Positions 28,242-40,125 of a DNA stretch of 64,000 bases are shown piece after piece. Each line of letters opens with the position of its first letter. Position 1 is the stretch's first letter. The DNA comes from Sphingopyxis sp. BE259 (lineage in GTDB: Bacteria > Pseudomonadota > Alphaproteobacteria > Sphingomonadales > Sphingomonadaceae). The stretch covers positions 1,848,001-1,912,000 of the forward strand of contig NZ_JAVDWM010000001.1 in assembly GCF_031457495.1 (NCBI RefSeq). Direction: 5' to 3'. Under the pieces are notes generated by a model. The model was not told the DNA's origin. It ran no database searches and saw nothing but the letters and a program-made list of their open reading frames with translations. The translations under genes were made by a program, and so were the position numbers.

Positions 28242-29693
28242 TCAGCCCGCAGCGGGTTGGGGGAGCGCACGGCGCCAGTGGCCGCGCCGATACACGGCCC
28301 AAGCCATCGCCAGCGACGCGAGCGACGAGAGCGGAAAGCTCCACCAGATCGCGTCGGCGCCGAGCGTCGGATACGCGAAATAATAGATACCGAAGCGGAT
28401 CGGAAACATCGATAGCGCCAGGATGATCAGCGGCGGCACAACCGACCCATTGGCGCGCAAGGTGCCGATGATGACGATGGTGGTGCCGAAGGGCAGGAAG
28501 GTCCAGGTCGCGATATACTGGATATGCCGCGACACTTCGATCGCTTCGCTGCCGCTCCCCAGGAACAGCGCGAGCGCAGCATGATCGAACAGCAACAGCA
28601 TCGCGATCAGCACCCCGGTCATCGCCAGATTGATCGTGATGCCGCTGTTGGTGATCGTCGATACGCGGTCCCAGCGCTGCGCCCCGATATTCTGCGCCGC
28701 CATCGCGCTGACCGCGGCGCCGACCGCGAGCGCGGGCATCTGGATGTAATTCCACAGCTGGAGCGTAGCGCCATAGGCGGCAGCGGTGACGAGCCCCTCG
28801 CGGTTGACCAGCCCGACCATGACGAGGCCCGCGCCCGAAATCACCAGCATCTGCGCGCCCATCGGCAGCCCGCGCGCGATAATGAAGCGCAGTTCACGCC
28901 AGCTGGGCGCCAGATAGGCGAGTTCGCGGCCGCGCAGACGGAGCGGATGATCCTTGACGTAAAACCAGATGATCATGCCGATCAGGCTGATCGTCCCGGC
29001 AATCGCGGTCGCCAGCGCGCTGCCCGCGATGCCGAGGCGCGGAACGGGGCCGAGCCCGAGGATCAGCACCGGGTTCAGCACAATGTCGATCACGACGGTC
29101 AGTACCATGAAGCGCAGCGGGGTGACCGCGTCCCCGGCGCCGCGCGAGGCCATCATCAGCGTCACCGAAATCATGCTGGCGGGGATCGCGACAAAGGTGA
29201 CGCGGAGGTAGTCGTGCGCCAGCGCAAAGGCTTCGGGCGGGGTTTCGAGCAGGCGCAATATCGCGTCGGATGTGAACCAGCCGACGATCGCGATGACCAC
29301 CGCGAACAGCGCGGCCAGACCGATTGCGCCGCCTGCTGCGCGGCGTGCGGCATCGATGTCGCCGCGCCCGATCGCTTGCCCGATCAGCACCGTCGCCGCC
29401 ATGCCAAAGCCGAAAAAGGTCGCGAACATCAGGAACATGATGATGTTGGCATTGGCGGTCGCGGCGAGCGCGCTGTTGCCCAGAAACTGCCCGACCCAGA
29501 TCGAATTGACCGAACCCGAGAGGGTTTGAAGGACGTTCGAGGCGAGCGTCGGGAGCGCAAAGATGATCAGCGTTTTGGCGATCGGCCCGCTGGTCAGGTC
29601 CATCCCGCCGCGCGCCGTCTGGCGCGGGGGGACTGGCGCCGAAGCGGGGTCGCTGGCGACGGCGACGGGGGTGGGGGTGACGTTTTCGGTCAA
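28242..29693 (-). CDS. MATE family multidrug/toxin exporter
   Basis: A 483-residue inner-membrane antiporter with twelve hydrophobic segments in two six-segment halves and a MATE N-terminus (DLTSGPIAKTLIIFALPTLA). The start is uncertain. TTG at 29693 follows GGGGAGGATCG, a good ribosome binding site that is itself part of the adjacent repeat; ATG at 29603 would give the shorter form that begins M-D-L-T-S. Substrate unknown. Confidence 0.87.
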   Translation of the reverse strand: MTENVTPTPVAVASDPASAPVPPRQTARGGMDLTSGPIAKTLIIFALPTLASNVLQTLSGSVNSIWVGQFLGNSALAATANANIIMFLMFATFFGFGMAATVLIGQAIGRGDIDAARRAAGGAIGLAALFAVVIAIVGWFTSDAILRLLETPPEAFALAHDYLRVTFVAIPASMISVTLMMASRGAGDAVTPLRFMVLTVVIDIVLNPVLILGLGPVPRLGIAGSALATAIAGTISLIGMIIWFYVKDHPLRLRGRELAYLAPSWRELRFIIARGLPMGAQMLVISGAGLVMVGLVNREGLVTAAAYGATLQLWNYIQMPALAVGAAVSAMAAQNIGAQRWDRVSTITNSGITINLAMTGVLIAMLLLFDHAALALFLGSGSEAIEVSRHIQYIATWTFLPFGTTIVIIGTLRANGSVVPPLIILALSMFPIRFGIYYFAYPTLGADAIWWSFPLSSLASLAMAWAVYRRGHWRRALPQPAAG

Positions 29694-29696
29694 ACG

Positions 29697-29832
29697 ATCC
29701 TCCCCGGAACGGGGAGGGGGACCATCCGCAGGATGGTGGAGGGGGCTCGCGTCCTCACGCAGCGTTGCGGTCGGACGCCAACCCCTTCCGTCAGCCGTTC
29801 CGGCTGCCACCTCCCCGCGAGCGGGGAGGAAT
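29697..29832. repeat. Palindromic repeat, family 4
   Basis: The element opens with TCCTCCCCGGAACGGGGAGG, carries the inner hairpin ACCATCCGCAGGATGGT, and closes with CCTCCCCGCGAGCGGGGAGG. It lies between valS and the MATE gene and donates the putative ribosome binding site of the latter. Confidence 0.75.
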
Positions 29833-29844
29833 GGGCGTGATCGC

Positions 29845-32706
29845 TCACCCCAGCCTTGCCAAGGCAGCGGTCAGGCGGTCGGCCTCGGCTTCTTTCGCAG
29901 CATGGTCGGCGCGCGCTTTTTCGACCGCTTCGGGCTTGGCGCGTTCGACGAACGACGGGTTGTTGAGGCGACCCGCGAGACCATCGCGTTCCTTCGCCGC
30001 GGCGGCGAGCGCCTTGGTCAGGCGGTCGCGTTCGGCGGCGATGTCGATGACGCCTTCGAGGGGGACGGTGATCGTTTCGCCCTCGACGACGAGTTGGGCC
30101 GAAGCGCCTGCCGGTGCGGGATCGAAGCTGACGTCCTCAAGTCGAGCGATACGCAGAAGCGCTTGGTACCCCGCATTCACGCGAGGTTGCAGACTGACAG
30201 GGAAGTGGGCGATTAGCTTATCGCCCGGCTTGATCCCCAATTCCGTTCTGGCGGATCTAACTTCCTTGATGACCGCAACGAGCCAGTTGATCTGAGCGCT
30301 TGCTTCAGCGTCCACTTCAGCTCCCGGCATCGGCCAGTTGGCGGTGATGAGCGGATGGTTAGGCCGGTCGCCCATGGCATGCCAAAGCTCCTCGGTGACG
30401 AAGGGCATGAAGGGATGCAGCAACACTAGTATCTGATCGAGAACCCAGCCTGCCACTCGCCGAGTTTCATCGGCCATCGCGGGTTGGAACTGAGCATCTT
30501 CATTCAGCGTCGGCTTAATCAGCTCAAGATACCAATCGCAGAAGCGATCCCACGCGAAGCTGTAGATCGTATTAGCGGCCTCGTCGAAGCGATAGTCGGC
30601 GAACGCCCTGTCCATAGCGGCTACGGTATTCGCGACTTCGCCAATGATCCAACGATTGACCGGTAGCACGGCGTCGGGAGCCTTGATGTCCTTTGACGCC
30701 GAAATGCCATTGGCTTCGCAGAAGCGCGCGGCGTTCCACAGCTTGGTTGCGAAATTGCGGTAGCCCGCGAGGCGCGCGTCATCCATCTTGATGTCGCGGC
30801 CCTGGCTTTCCATCGCCGCCATGAAGAAACGCAGTGCGTCGGCGCCATATTGGTCGATCAGCCCGAGCGGATCGACGACATTGCCCTTCGACTTCGACAT
30901 CTTGGCGCCATCGGGCGCGCGGACGAGGCCATGAAGATAGAGCGTCTTCCACGGAACATCGCCCATGAACTCCATCCCCTGCATCGCCATGCGCGCATCC
31001 CAGAAGAACAGGATGTCGAAACCGGAAATGAGGACGTCGTTGGGGTAATGGCGTTTGACAAGGTCAGTGTCCTCGGGCCAGCCGAGAGTGGCGAAGGGCC
31101 AGAGGGCGGAGGAGAACCAGGTGTCGAGGACGTCCTGATCCCGCACTAAGTGCACGTCTGCCGGATTGAAAGTGTCCGAACGGGTCGCTTTTTCAAACTC
31201 GCCGAAACTATCATGAAAAACGATCTGCTCTGGATCCCAACCTTCTGCCTTATAGTGCATCCACGCTATTTGCTCGGCCTCTGTTTCATCAGTGGCGACG
31301 AAATGTGTGTCTGGCGATATCGCGTAGGTTTGCGGAGTATAGTCCAAGCGAAGCCCACCATTGGCTGCATCTGGCCCATACCAAGCCGGAATCCGGTGGC
31401 CCCACCAGAGCTGGCGCGAGACGCACCAGGGCTGGATATTCTCCATCCAGTTGAAGAAGGTCTTTTCCCACGTCTTGGGGACGATGTTTATGCGCCCGTC
31501 GCGCACCGCGGCCATCGGCGGCTGCGCGAGCGTTTCGGCGCCGACATACCATTGGTCGGTCAGCCAGGGCTCGATCACCACGCCGCCGCGGTCGCCGAAG
31601 GGCGTCTGGATCGTGCGCGGCTCGGCGTCATGCTCGGCGCCGTCCTTGTCGACATGCGGGATCAGGAAGCCCGCTTCCTTCATCCGCTGCACGACCAGTT
31701 CGCGCGCGCCGTCGATGCCATCGCGCTTGAAGCGGTGAAGGCCGAGATACTCTTGCGGGATCAGCCCGTCGCTCGTCTGGATCACATTCGCGTCGCCGTC
31801 GAACATGTTGAGCATCTCGGCGGGTTTGAAGCCCGCGCGCTTGCCGACGTCGAAGTCGTTGAAATCATGCCCCGGCGTGGTTTTCACCGCGCCCGAACCC
31901 AGTTCGGGATCGGCATGTTCGTCTGCGACGATCTTGAAGCGGCGCCCGGTGATCGGCTGGAGAATGTCCTTGCCGATCACGCTCTTGTAGCGCGCGTCGC
32001 CCGGATGCACCGCGACCGCCATGTCGGCGAGCATCGTTTCGGGGCGCGTCGTCGCGACCACGATATGATCGCTCCCGTCATCGAGCGTCATGCCGTCGGC
32101 GAGCGGATATTTGAAATGCCAGAAGCCGCCCTGCACCTCGTGCGTCTCGACCTCGAGATCAGAGATCGCAGTCTTGAGCTTTGGGTCCCAGTTCACGAGC
32201 CGCTTGTCGCGGTAGATCAGCCCCTTTTTGTGGAGGTCGACGAACACCTTGACCACCGCGGCGGTGAAATGCGGGTCCATCGTGAACTGTTCGCGTGACC
32301 AGTCCATCGAGCAACCGAGGCGGCGGAGCTGGCCGGTGATCTGGCCGCCACTTTCCGCCTTCCACTGCCACACCTTGTCGATGAAATCTTCGCGGCTGTA
32401 GTTGGTGCGCTTGTCCTGCTGTGCCTCCAGCTGGCGTTCGACAACCATCTGCGTCGCGATGCCGGCGTGGTCCATGCCGACGACCCACAAGGCATCCTTG
32501 CCGCGCAGCCGTTCGTAGCGGACGAGCACGTCCTGCAATGTGTTGTCGAGCGCATGGCCGATGTGCAGCGCGCCGGTGACGTTCGGCGGCGGGTTGACGA
32601 TCGTGAAGGGCGTGGCGTCGGGGCGGTGCGGGCGGAACAGCCCGCGGCTTTCCCATGCGTGGGCCCATTTCGCCTCGATTGCGGCGGGATCGAATGTTTT
32701 TTCCAT
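29845..32706 (-). CDS. valS: Valyl-tRNA synthetase
   Basis: A 953-residue class I synthetase that charges tRNA-Val. Visible are [15 protein letters not shown] (HIGH motif, about 40), [14 protein letters not shown], the editing domain with the [10 protein letters not shown] block, [12 protein letters not shown] (KMSKS, about 605) and a C-terminal coiled coil ([11 protein letters not shown]). Length is normal. The ATG at 32706 begins M-E-K-T-F-D-P. Base composition is uneven: 30125-30720 and 31141-31390 are near 51-57% G+C with different codon choice, while the rest is near 65%, suggesting recombination within the gene. Confidence 0.97.
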   Translation of the reverse strand: MEKTFDPAAIEAKWAHAWESRGLFRPHRPDATPFTIVNPPPNVTGALHIGHALDNTLQDVLVRYERLRGKDALWVVGMDHAGIATQMVVERQLEAQQDKRTNYSREDFIDKVWQWKAESGGQITGQLRRLGCSMDWSREQFTMDPHFTAAVVKVFVDLHKKGLIYRDKRLVNWDPKLKTAISDLEVETHEVQGGFWHFKYPLADGMTLDDGSDHIVVATTRPETMLADMAVAVHPGDARYKSVIGKDILQPITGRRFKIVADEHADPELGSGAVKTTPGHDFNDFDVGKRAGFKPAEMLNMFDGDANVIQTSDGLIPQEYLGLHRFKRDGIDGARELVVQRMKEAGFLIPHVDKDGAEHDAEPRTIQTPFGDRGGVVIEPWLTDQWYVGAETLAQPPMAAVRDGRINIVPKTWEKTFFNWMENIQPWCVSRQLWWGHRIPAWYGPDAANGGLRLDYTPQTYAISPDTHFVATDETEAEQIAWMHYKAEGWDPEQIVFHDSFGEFEKATRSDTFNPADVHLVRDQDVLDTWFSSALWPFATLGWPEDTDLVKRHYPNDVLISGFDILFFWDARMAMQGMEFMGDVPWKTLYLHGLVRAPDGAKMSKSKGNVVDPLGLIDQYGADALRFFMAAMESQGRDIKMDDARLAGYRNFATKLWNAARFCEANGISASKDIKAPDAVLPVNRWIIGEVANTVAAMDRAFADYRFDEAANTIYSFAWDRFCDWYLELIKPTLNEDAQFQPAMADETRRVAGWVLDQILVLLHPFMPFVTEELWHAMGDRPNHPLITANWPMPGAEVDAEASAQINWLVAVIKEVRSARTELGIKPGDKLIAHFPVSLQPRVNAGYQALLRIARLEDVSFDPAPAGASAQLVVEGETITVPLEGVIDIAAERDRLTKALAAAAKERDGLAGRLNNPSFVERAKPEAVEKARADHAAKEAEADRLTAALARLG

Positions 32707-32777
32707 CGGCATAATGCGCCGCGCTTTGCCAGCCATGGTGCGGCGCGGCAAGGGGGCAATGGCGCTGTTCTCCACCA

Positions 32778-32856
32778 TCGTCACCCCGGACTTGATCCGG
32801 GGTCCATCGCCGCCTGCGCAGCTATGGATGCCGGATCAAGTCCGGCATGACGATGC
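32778..32856. repeat. Palindromic repeat, family 1
   Basis: TCACCCCGGACTTGATCCGG and CCGGATCAAGTCCGGCATGA form the arms. It lies between valS and the S9 peptidase gene, both on the minus strand. Confidence 0.82.
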
Positions 32857-32863
32857 TGCGATG

Positions 32864-34939
<2,076 letters not shown>

Positions 34940-35119
34940 GAAAGCGGTTTAGCGTTGCGGCGGGCGCGTTCAAGCCCGTTCGTCATTTGCCGGTCGCGGA
35001 CGCTGCCACCCGGGACTGCCGCCGACAAGCCGAGCTTGGGGTCAGGAAATTCGCGTCGGCAACGGTCTTTCGTTGCATCCGCTAACCTTCTTTTAACCAG
35101 CCAACTCCACCACTAGTCC

Positions 35120-35575
35120 ATGGCCATTTTTGGACAATTTCTTCCCGCGGCATCCGGTGGCGATCAACGTCAGGATGTGCGCCGAAAGCTGAGCCTGCTG
35201 GCCCGCGGCGTGAAACCCGATGGCACCGGCGTAGAGGTGCAGATTCACAACATCTCTGGCACCGGGCTGCTGTTTGAAAGCGATATCAAGCTGACGGCCT
35301 GCGACCGGATCGAAATCGAGCTGCCTCACGGTGGAGACATCACGGCCGTCGTCATCTGGGCCAGCGGGCGTTTGTTCGGATGCCAGTTCGAAGGGCCGGT
35401 ATCGCCCGCGACGCTGAGCGCCGTGGAACTGAAAAGTGCGATTGCCCCGGCACCTGACCCGTCGCGCGACGCGCCGCCAGCGGACGTCCGGGACCTTATC
35501 CATCGCAGTCGCGAGCAGATCGCACGCGCCGCCGGACTAAGCGTCGACAGGGTCCGGATGATCGTTGAATATTGA
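35120..35575 (+). CDS. PilZ domain protein (c-di-GMP-binding candidate)
   Basis: A 151-residue cytosolic protein. The PilZ ligand motifs are present: R-Q-D-V-R-R near residue 17 (RxxxR) and H-N-I-S-G-T-G-L near 53 (D/N-x-S-x-x-G), so it can be expected to bind c-di-GMP. After the barrel (to about 105), a C-terminal segment S-R-E-Q-I-A-R-A-A-G-L-S-V-D-R-V looks like a helix-turn-helix, unusual for a stand-alone PilZ protein. Its partner is unknown. The HD-GYP protein at 51269 is the only c-di-GMP-turnover candidate in the window. Confidence 0.85.
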   Translation: MAIFGQFLPAASGGDQRQDVRRKLSLLARGVKPDGTGVEVQIHNISGTGLLFESDIKLTACDRIEIELPHGGDITAVVIWASGRLFGCQFEGPVSPATLSAVELKSAIAPAPDPSRDAPPADVRDLIHRSREQIARAAGLSVDRVRMIVEY

Positions 35576-35578
35576 TCG

Positions 35579-35596
35579 AAAATCAGACCTGATTTT
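35579..35596. terminator. Short bidirectional terminator-like hairpin
   Basis: AAAATCAG (35579-35586) and CTGATTTT (35589-35596) are perfect complements, leaving A- and T-runs at the base on both strands. It lies between the convergent pilZ-domain and amidohydrolase genes. The stem is short, so efficiency is uncertain. Confidence 0.45.
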
Positions 35597-35602
35597 AAGG
35601 CA

Positions 35603-36886
35603 TTAGCGGACGATCACGCCGCCCTTCATCACATGATCGATCTTTTCCAGGACGGTGATGTCCGTTAGCGGATCCGCCTTCACCGCGACCATGTCGGCAA
35701 ACCGGCCCGGCACGATTGCCCCGACATCGTCGCGACCCATCTCGATCGCGGCGCGGCCGGTGGCCGATTGGATCGCCTGCATCGGGGTCATGCCATATTT
35801 GACCATATAGCGGAACTGACGCGCGTTCAGTCCGTGCGGATAGACGCCAGCGTCGGTGGCATATCCGATGTTGACCCCCAGGGCGACAGCCCGCCGAAAG
35901 GCGGCGCGCTGGGCGTCGGTCGTCTCGCGGTTCTTGCGCAGATATTCGGCAGGCCAGCCCTCCTTCGTGCCAACATCCTCGATGTAATCGCCGTTGTAGA
36001 TGTCCATCGCCAGCCAGGTGCCGTGCCGCTTGGCCAGCCGCAGCGTCGCTTCGTCGGCCAGGCTGGCGTGTTCGATGCTGTCGACCCCGGCGGTGATTGC
36101 GTTCTGGATGCCAATGGCGCCATGGGCGTGGGCGGTAACCCTTTTGCCGCGCGCATGAGCAACCTGCACGATCGCGCGCAACTGAGCGACGGTCAGCTCG
36201 GGTGCCCCGGGTTCGGTGCCGATCGCCAGCACCGCGCCGGTGGCGATCGTCTTGATGAAATCGGTGCCTTGGTCGAGCAGATAGGTCGTCTTCGCCGCGG
36301 CTTCCTCGGGCGTCGCCGCGACCCCTAGGCGCAGGTCCGGCGGCAGTTGATCGTTCGGAACGACGCCGTTCAGTTCGCCGCCGCCTTTCGGAATGGTCAG
36401 ATAGGCACCCGCGACCCACATCCGTGGTCCCGGGACATCGCCGCGCTCGATAGCGTTGCGCAGCGTCACGTCGGTGAGCCCACGATAGGTGCCGACGTCG
36501 CGCACGCTGGTGAAGCCCGCGTCCAGCGTCACGCGGGCGTTGCGCGCGCCGACCAGGACGGTTTCGGCGGGCGACGCCTTGATCGGGGCTGCCAGATCGG
36601 CGCTCTGGCCTAGATCGGCGAGGTGGGTGTGGAGGTCGATCAGTCCAGGTAGGACGGTGAGGCCCGACCAGTCGAGCCGCGTCGCGCCCGCGGGGGTCGC
36701 GCCACACGGGCCGACCGCCTTGATCCGCTCGGCCTCGATCGTGATGCACTGGCCGGTGCGAACATCGTTGGTGACGCCGTCGATCAGCCGTCCGGCCTCG
36801 ACATACAGCGTCGCTGCCGACGCCGGCAACGCGGCGAGCGCCCCCGCAAGCGCTGCGATCAGATGGCCGTGTCGAACGCGTTGCAC
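35603..36886 (-). CDS. Exported amidohydrolase family protein
   Basis: A 427-residue metal-dependent hydrolase. Ligand motifs are in order: D-L-H-T-H near residue 80, F-I-K-T-I-A-T-G near 210, V-T-A-H-A-H-G near 250, S-I-E-H-A-S near 273 and Y-A-T-D-A-G near 340; this set is like that of Xaa-Pro dipeptidase-type members. I set the start at GTG 36886, giving M-Q-R-V-R-H-G-H-L-I-A-A-L-A-G-A-L-A-A-L, a good signal peptide; no ATG fits. The start overlaps the end of the zinc peptidase gene by 28 bases, so the two are likely co-transcribed. Confidence 0.83.
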   Translation of the reverse strand: MQRVRHGHLIAALAGALAALPASAATLYVEAGRLIDGVTNDVRTGQCITIEAERIKAVGPCGATPAGATRLDWSGLTVLPGLIDLHTHLADLGQSADLAAPIKASPAETVLVGARNARVTLDAGFTSVRDVGTYRGLTDVTLRNAIERGDVPGPRMWVAGAYLTIPKGGGELNGVVPNDQLPPDLRLGVAATPEEAAAKTTYLLDQGTDFIKTIATGAVLAIGTEPGAPELTVAQLRAIVQVAHARGKRVTAHAHGAIGIQNAITAGVDSIEHASLADEATLRLAKRHGTWLAMDIYNGDYIEDVGTKEGWPAEYLRKNRETTDAQRAAFRRAVALGVNIGYATDAGVYPHGLNARQFRYMVKYGMTPMQAIQSATGRAAIEMGRDDVGAIVPGRFADMVAVKADPLTDITVLEKIDHVMKGGVIVR

Positions 36887-37764
36887 TGGCGCGGATCCCC
36901 CGATTGCAGGCCGCGGCGCAGCCACGTCATGCGCTGTTCGCTGGTGCCGTGGGTAAAGCTCTCGGGGACCGGACGCTGGCCCGCCGAGCGCATCAGCGTG
37001 TCGTCGCCGATCGCGTTGGCGGCGCGCATCGCTTCTTCCATGTCGCCCGCTTCCATCACCGGCTGGCCCGCGCTGGTCTTGGCGCGTGCGGCCCAGACAC
37101 CCGCATAGCAATCGGCCTGCAATTCCATGCGAACTTGCAGCGCATTGCCCTCCGCCTGCGAAGCACGCCCTTGTGCCTGGCGAACCTGGTTCGAAATTGC
37201 ACTGATCGTCTGGATATGATGGCCGACTTCGTGCGCGATGACATAGGCCTGCGCTGCATCGCCCGCGGCGCCGAATTTCTGTTCGAGCTCGCGAAAAAAG
37301 CTGGTGTCGAGATAGACGCCCTGGTCGGCCGGACAATAAAATGGACCCATCGCGGCTTGCGCGGCGCCGCAGGCGGAACTGTTGCGTTCGGTGAAGAAGT
37401 TGAGCGTCGGCTTCTGGTAACCGCTGACCAGCCCTTCCCACACGGTGTGTGTCGATCCGAACACGTTGCAGGCAAAGCGTTCGGACGCCGTGTCGCAGGC
37501 GACGTTCGCGCCGCCGCGGCTGTCGGCCATCGGATCGGCACTCCCGCCGCTGCCGCTGAGCAAGCTGGCGCCCGGACCGAGCAGGAAAAAGGCCGCCGCG
37601 CCGATCAGCAGGATCGTGCCGCAGCCCATCTTGCGCCCCAGCAGCATCGGCAGGAACCCGATCAGCAGTCCGCCAAGGCCGCCACCACCCCCGCCGAAAC
37701 CCCCGCCACCGCCGCGGCCAAGGTCACGAATATCGTCGCCGGGATCATAATCGTCGAGGCGCAT
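36859..37764 (-). CDS. YpfJ-type neutral zinc metallopeptidase family protein
   Basis: A 301-residue membrane-anchored protein. A Gly-rich N-terminus (about 10-30) leads to one membrane segment (about 33-60), then the domain with the zinc motif AHEVGHH near residue 175 and the downstream ligand region Q-V-R-M-E-L-Q-A-D-C-Y-A-G. The family (YpfJ/KPN_02809) is called a metallopeptidase from its motif only. Start at ATG 37764 (M-R-L-D-D-Y-D-P-G-D-D). It overlaps the amidohydrolase gene downstream. Confidence 0.88.
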   Translation of the reverse strand: MRLDDYDPGDDIRDLGRGGGGGFGGGGGGLGGLLIGFLPMLLGRKMGCGTILLIGAAAFFLLGPGASLLSGSGGSADPMADSRGGANVACDTASERFACNVFGSTHTVWEGLVSGYQKPTLNFFTERNSSACGAAQAAMGPFYCPADQGVYLDTSFFRELEQKFGAAGDAAQAYVIAHEVGHHIQTISAISNQVRQAQGRASQAEGNALQVRMELQADCYAGVWAARAKTSAGQPVMEAGDMEEAMRAANAIGDDTLMRSAGQRPVPESFTHGTSEQRMTWLRRGLQSGDPRQCNAFDTAI

Positions 37765-37917
37765 GGGGGTCTCCGCCGTTAAAGTGTCTGTTTGGACTAG
37801 GGTGTTACAGCAGCGGCGGGCAATTGAAAGAGGCTTCGCGAGCAACGCGGCGCTTGCAATCATTTGTGCTGCGGCGCACCAATCGCGCGATCGCGGACCA
37901 AAGGAGCCCCCGAGTCC

Positions 37918-39075
37918 ATGCCACGCCGTGCCGCCACCCCCGCGCTTCCGCTGCCCGACCTCGTCGTGCTTGTACTGCAGGGTGGCGGTGCGCTTGGGGC
38001 GTTTCAGGCGGGGGTCTATGAGGCGCTGATCGATCTAGGCATCGAGCTCGACTGGGTGGCGGGAATTTCGATCGGCGCGGTCAACGCCGCAATCATCGCG
38101 GGCAATCCGCGCGATCAGGCAGTGGGCAAGCTGCGCGAATTCTGGGACGGGGTGTCCTCGGCGCTGCCCACGCTGCCGACCGCCGACAATGACTGGGCGC
38201 GCGAGTGGACGCATATGCTGGCGGCTGGACAAGTCGCGGCATTTGGCGTGCCCGGATTTTTCACCCCGCGCTGGCCGCCGCCGAGCTTTGCCGATCGGCA
38301 GACGCCCGAGGCGGTGAGCTTTTACGACACGGCGCCGCTGGTCCAGACGCTTGACCGGCTGGTCGACTGGGACCGGGTGAACAAAGGGAATGTCCGCCTG
38401 TCGGTTGGCGCGGTGGCGGTCGAGACCGGCAATTTCCGTTATTTCGACACCAAGGTCGATACGCTCGACGCGCGGCACATCTTGGCATCGGGCGCCTTGC
38501 CGCCCGGACTGCCGCCGGTCGAGATCGACGGCACCTGGTATTGGGATGGCGGGCTGGTGTCGAACACTCCGCTTGAACATGTCGTCGATGCCGCGAAAGA
38601 GGATATGCTGGTGTTCCAGGTCGACCTGTTCCCCGCGCGCGGCGAGCGGCCGCACGATATGGAAGAAGCCTGGTCGCGCGAGAAGGATATTCGCTATTCC
38701 AGCCGCACTCGGCGGATTTCGGACGGGCTGGTGCGGCGGCGCAAGGAGCATCGGTTGATCGACCGGATGCTGGCGAAACTGCCGCCGGAGTCGCTCGCCC
38801 TGCCCGAGGTCAAGGCGGTGCAGCGGATGGTCGATTGCAAGGCGCTGAACGTTGTCCAGCTGATCCATCAGCCGCCCAAATGGCAGACCGGGGCGCGCGA
38901 TTTCGAATTTTCGCGCTCGACGATGGAAGTCAATTGGGCGCTGGGTCATGCCGCGGTCGAAGCCGCGATGAAGGACGGCCATCTGCTCGCCGACAGCATC
39001 GCCGAAGGCCGCTCGGGCAGCTTCGCGGTGCAATCCGACGCCCTGCGGCCCAAGGCCGACCCCGACATCAGCTGA
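37918..39075 (+). CDS. Patatin-like phospholipase family protein
   Basis: A 385-residue enzyme with the patatin fold: oxyanion loop QGGGALGAFQAG near residue 23, nucleophile Ser in GISIGA near 55, and catalytic Asp in Y-W-D-G-G-L near 205. A C-terminal part of about 100 residues resembles the DUF3734 extension found in members next to hydroxybutyrate dehydrogenases. It ends 27 bases before the 3-hydroxybutyrate dehydrogenase gene, which supports a role around polyhydroxybutyrate or its monomers. The ATG begins P-R-R-A-A-T-P. Confidence 0.87.
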   Translation: MPRRAATPALPLPDLVVLVLQGGGALGAFQAGVYEALIDLGIELDWVAGISIGAVNAAIIAGNPRDQAVGKLREFWDGVSSALPTLPTADNDWAREWTHMLAAGQVAAFGVPGFFTPRWPPPSFADRQTPEAVSFYDTAPLVQTLDRLVDWDRVNKGNVRLSVGAVAVETGNFRYFDTKVDTLDARHILASGALPPGLPPVEIDGTWYWDGGLVSNTPLEHVVDAAKEDMLVFQVDLFPARGERPHDMEEAWSREKDIRYSSRTRRISDGLVRRRKEHRLIDRMLAKLPPESLALPEVKAVQRMVDCKALNVVQLIHQPPKWQTGARDFEFSRSTMEVNWALGHAAVEAAMKDGHLLADSIAEGRSGSFAVQSDALRPKADPDIS

Positions 39076-39102
39076 TACTCCCCCACCGAAAGGATTCCCA
39101 AA

Positions 39103-39888
39103 ATGCGTCTCAAAGGAAAAACCGCCCTTGTAACCGGATCGACCTCTGGCATCGGGCTCGGCATCGCCAAGTCGCTGGCGGGCGAAGGGGCGAATGTCAT
39201 CATCAACGGGTTCGGCGATGCCGCGGCGATCGAGGCCGAGCGCGTCGCGCTCGAAGGCTTGAGCGGCGGCAAGGCAACATATGACGGCGCCGACCTGACC
39301 AAGGTCGAGGCGATCGCGGAGATGTTCGCGCGCGCCGACGCCGACATGGGCGGGGTCGATATTCTCGTGAACAATGCCGGGACGCAGTTTGTGTCGCCGA
39401 TCGAGGATTTTCCGGTCGAAAAATGGGATTTGATTCTGGCGCTCAACCTGACGTCGGCGTTCCACACCATTCGCCACGCGGTGCCGGGGATGCGCAAAAA
39501 GGGGTGGGGCCGGATCATCGGCACCGCGTCAGCGCACTCGATCGTCGCCTCGCCGTTCAAATCGGCCTATGTCGCCGCCAAGCACGGGCTGGTCGGGTTG
39601 ACCAAGACGGTTGCGCTGGAAGTTGCCGATGCCGGGATTACCGCGAACTGCATCAGCCCCGGCTATGTCTGGACCCCGCTGGTCGAGGGGCAGATTCCCG
39701 ACACGATGAAGGCGCGCGGGATGACGCGCGAGCAGGTGATCAACGACGTCCTGCTGGCCGGCCAGCCGACCAAGCAGTTTGTGACGGTCGAACAGGTCGC
39801 GGCGCTGGCGTCGTTCCTGACCCGCGACGAAGCGGCGAACATCACCGGCGCGAACCTGAGCGTCGATGGCGGCTGGACCGCGGCCTAA
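39103..39888 (+). CDS. bdhA: 3-hydroxybutyrate dehydrogenase
   Basis: A 261-residue SDR enzyme that oxidises (R)-3-hydroxybutyrate to acetoacetate with NAD. Evident are TGSTSGIGLGIA near residue 11, NNAG near 92, S-A-H-S with Y-V-A-A-K-H-G-L-V-G (active site about 160), and the family-typical tails I-S-P-G-Y-V-W-T-P-L-V and KQFVTVEQVAALASFL. It follows the patatin gene in the same direction, as in many proteobacteria. Confidence 0.92.
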   Translation: MRLKGKTALVTGSTSGIGLGIAKSLAGEGANVIINGFGDAAAIEAERVALEGLSGGKATYDGADLTKVEAIAEMFARADADMGGVDILVNNAGTQFVSPIEDFPVEKWDLILALNLTSAFHTIRHAVPGMRKKGWGRIIGTASAHSIVASPFKSAYVAAKHGLVGLTKTVALEVADAGITANCISPGYVWTPLVEGQIPDTMKARGMTREQVINDVLLAGQPTKQFVTVEQVAALASFLTRDEAANITGANLSVDGGWTAA

Positions 39889-39891
39889 GCC

Positions 39892-40061
39892 TTCCTTCTC
39901 CCCTTGCGGGAGAAGGATAGGGAGGCTTGTGAGCGCAGCGAACTAGCGGGACTTGGGTGAGGGGTTGCGAGCCGAAGGCTCGCAACCCCTCACCCAGCTA
40001 CGACTAGGCAGCAAACTGCCAACTCTGCGCAACCCTCTCCCGCAAGGGGAGAAGGAAAGGT
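39892..40061. repeat. Composite palindromic repeat, family 5
   Basis: Outer arms CCTTCTCCCCTTGCGGGAGA and TCTCCCGCAAGGGGAGAAGG are perfect complements about 125 bases apart. Inside lies a second perfect hairpin, GAGGGGTTGCGAGCC with GGCTCGCAACCCCTC. The whole element of about 170 bp could form a cruciform. Each outer arm is also self-complementary (CCCCTTGCGGG). It separates bdhA from the DUF4893 gene. Confidence 0.82.
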
Positions 40062-40125
40062 GGCCTTGAGCATTTTCCTTCCCCCTCCTAAGGTTAATGC
40101 AACCGTATCAGGGGAGAGACGGAGA

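Noticed and set aside
31150..32298. 382-residue plus-strand frame antisense to valS
   Set aside because: It lies within valS, whose motifs are certain; its product has no family features.
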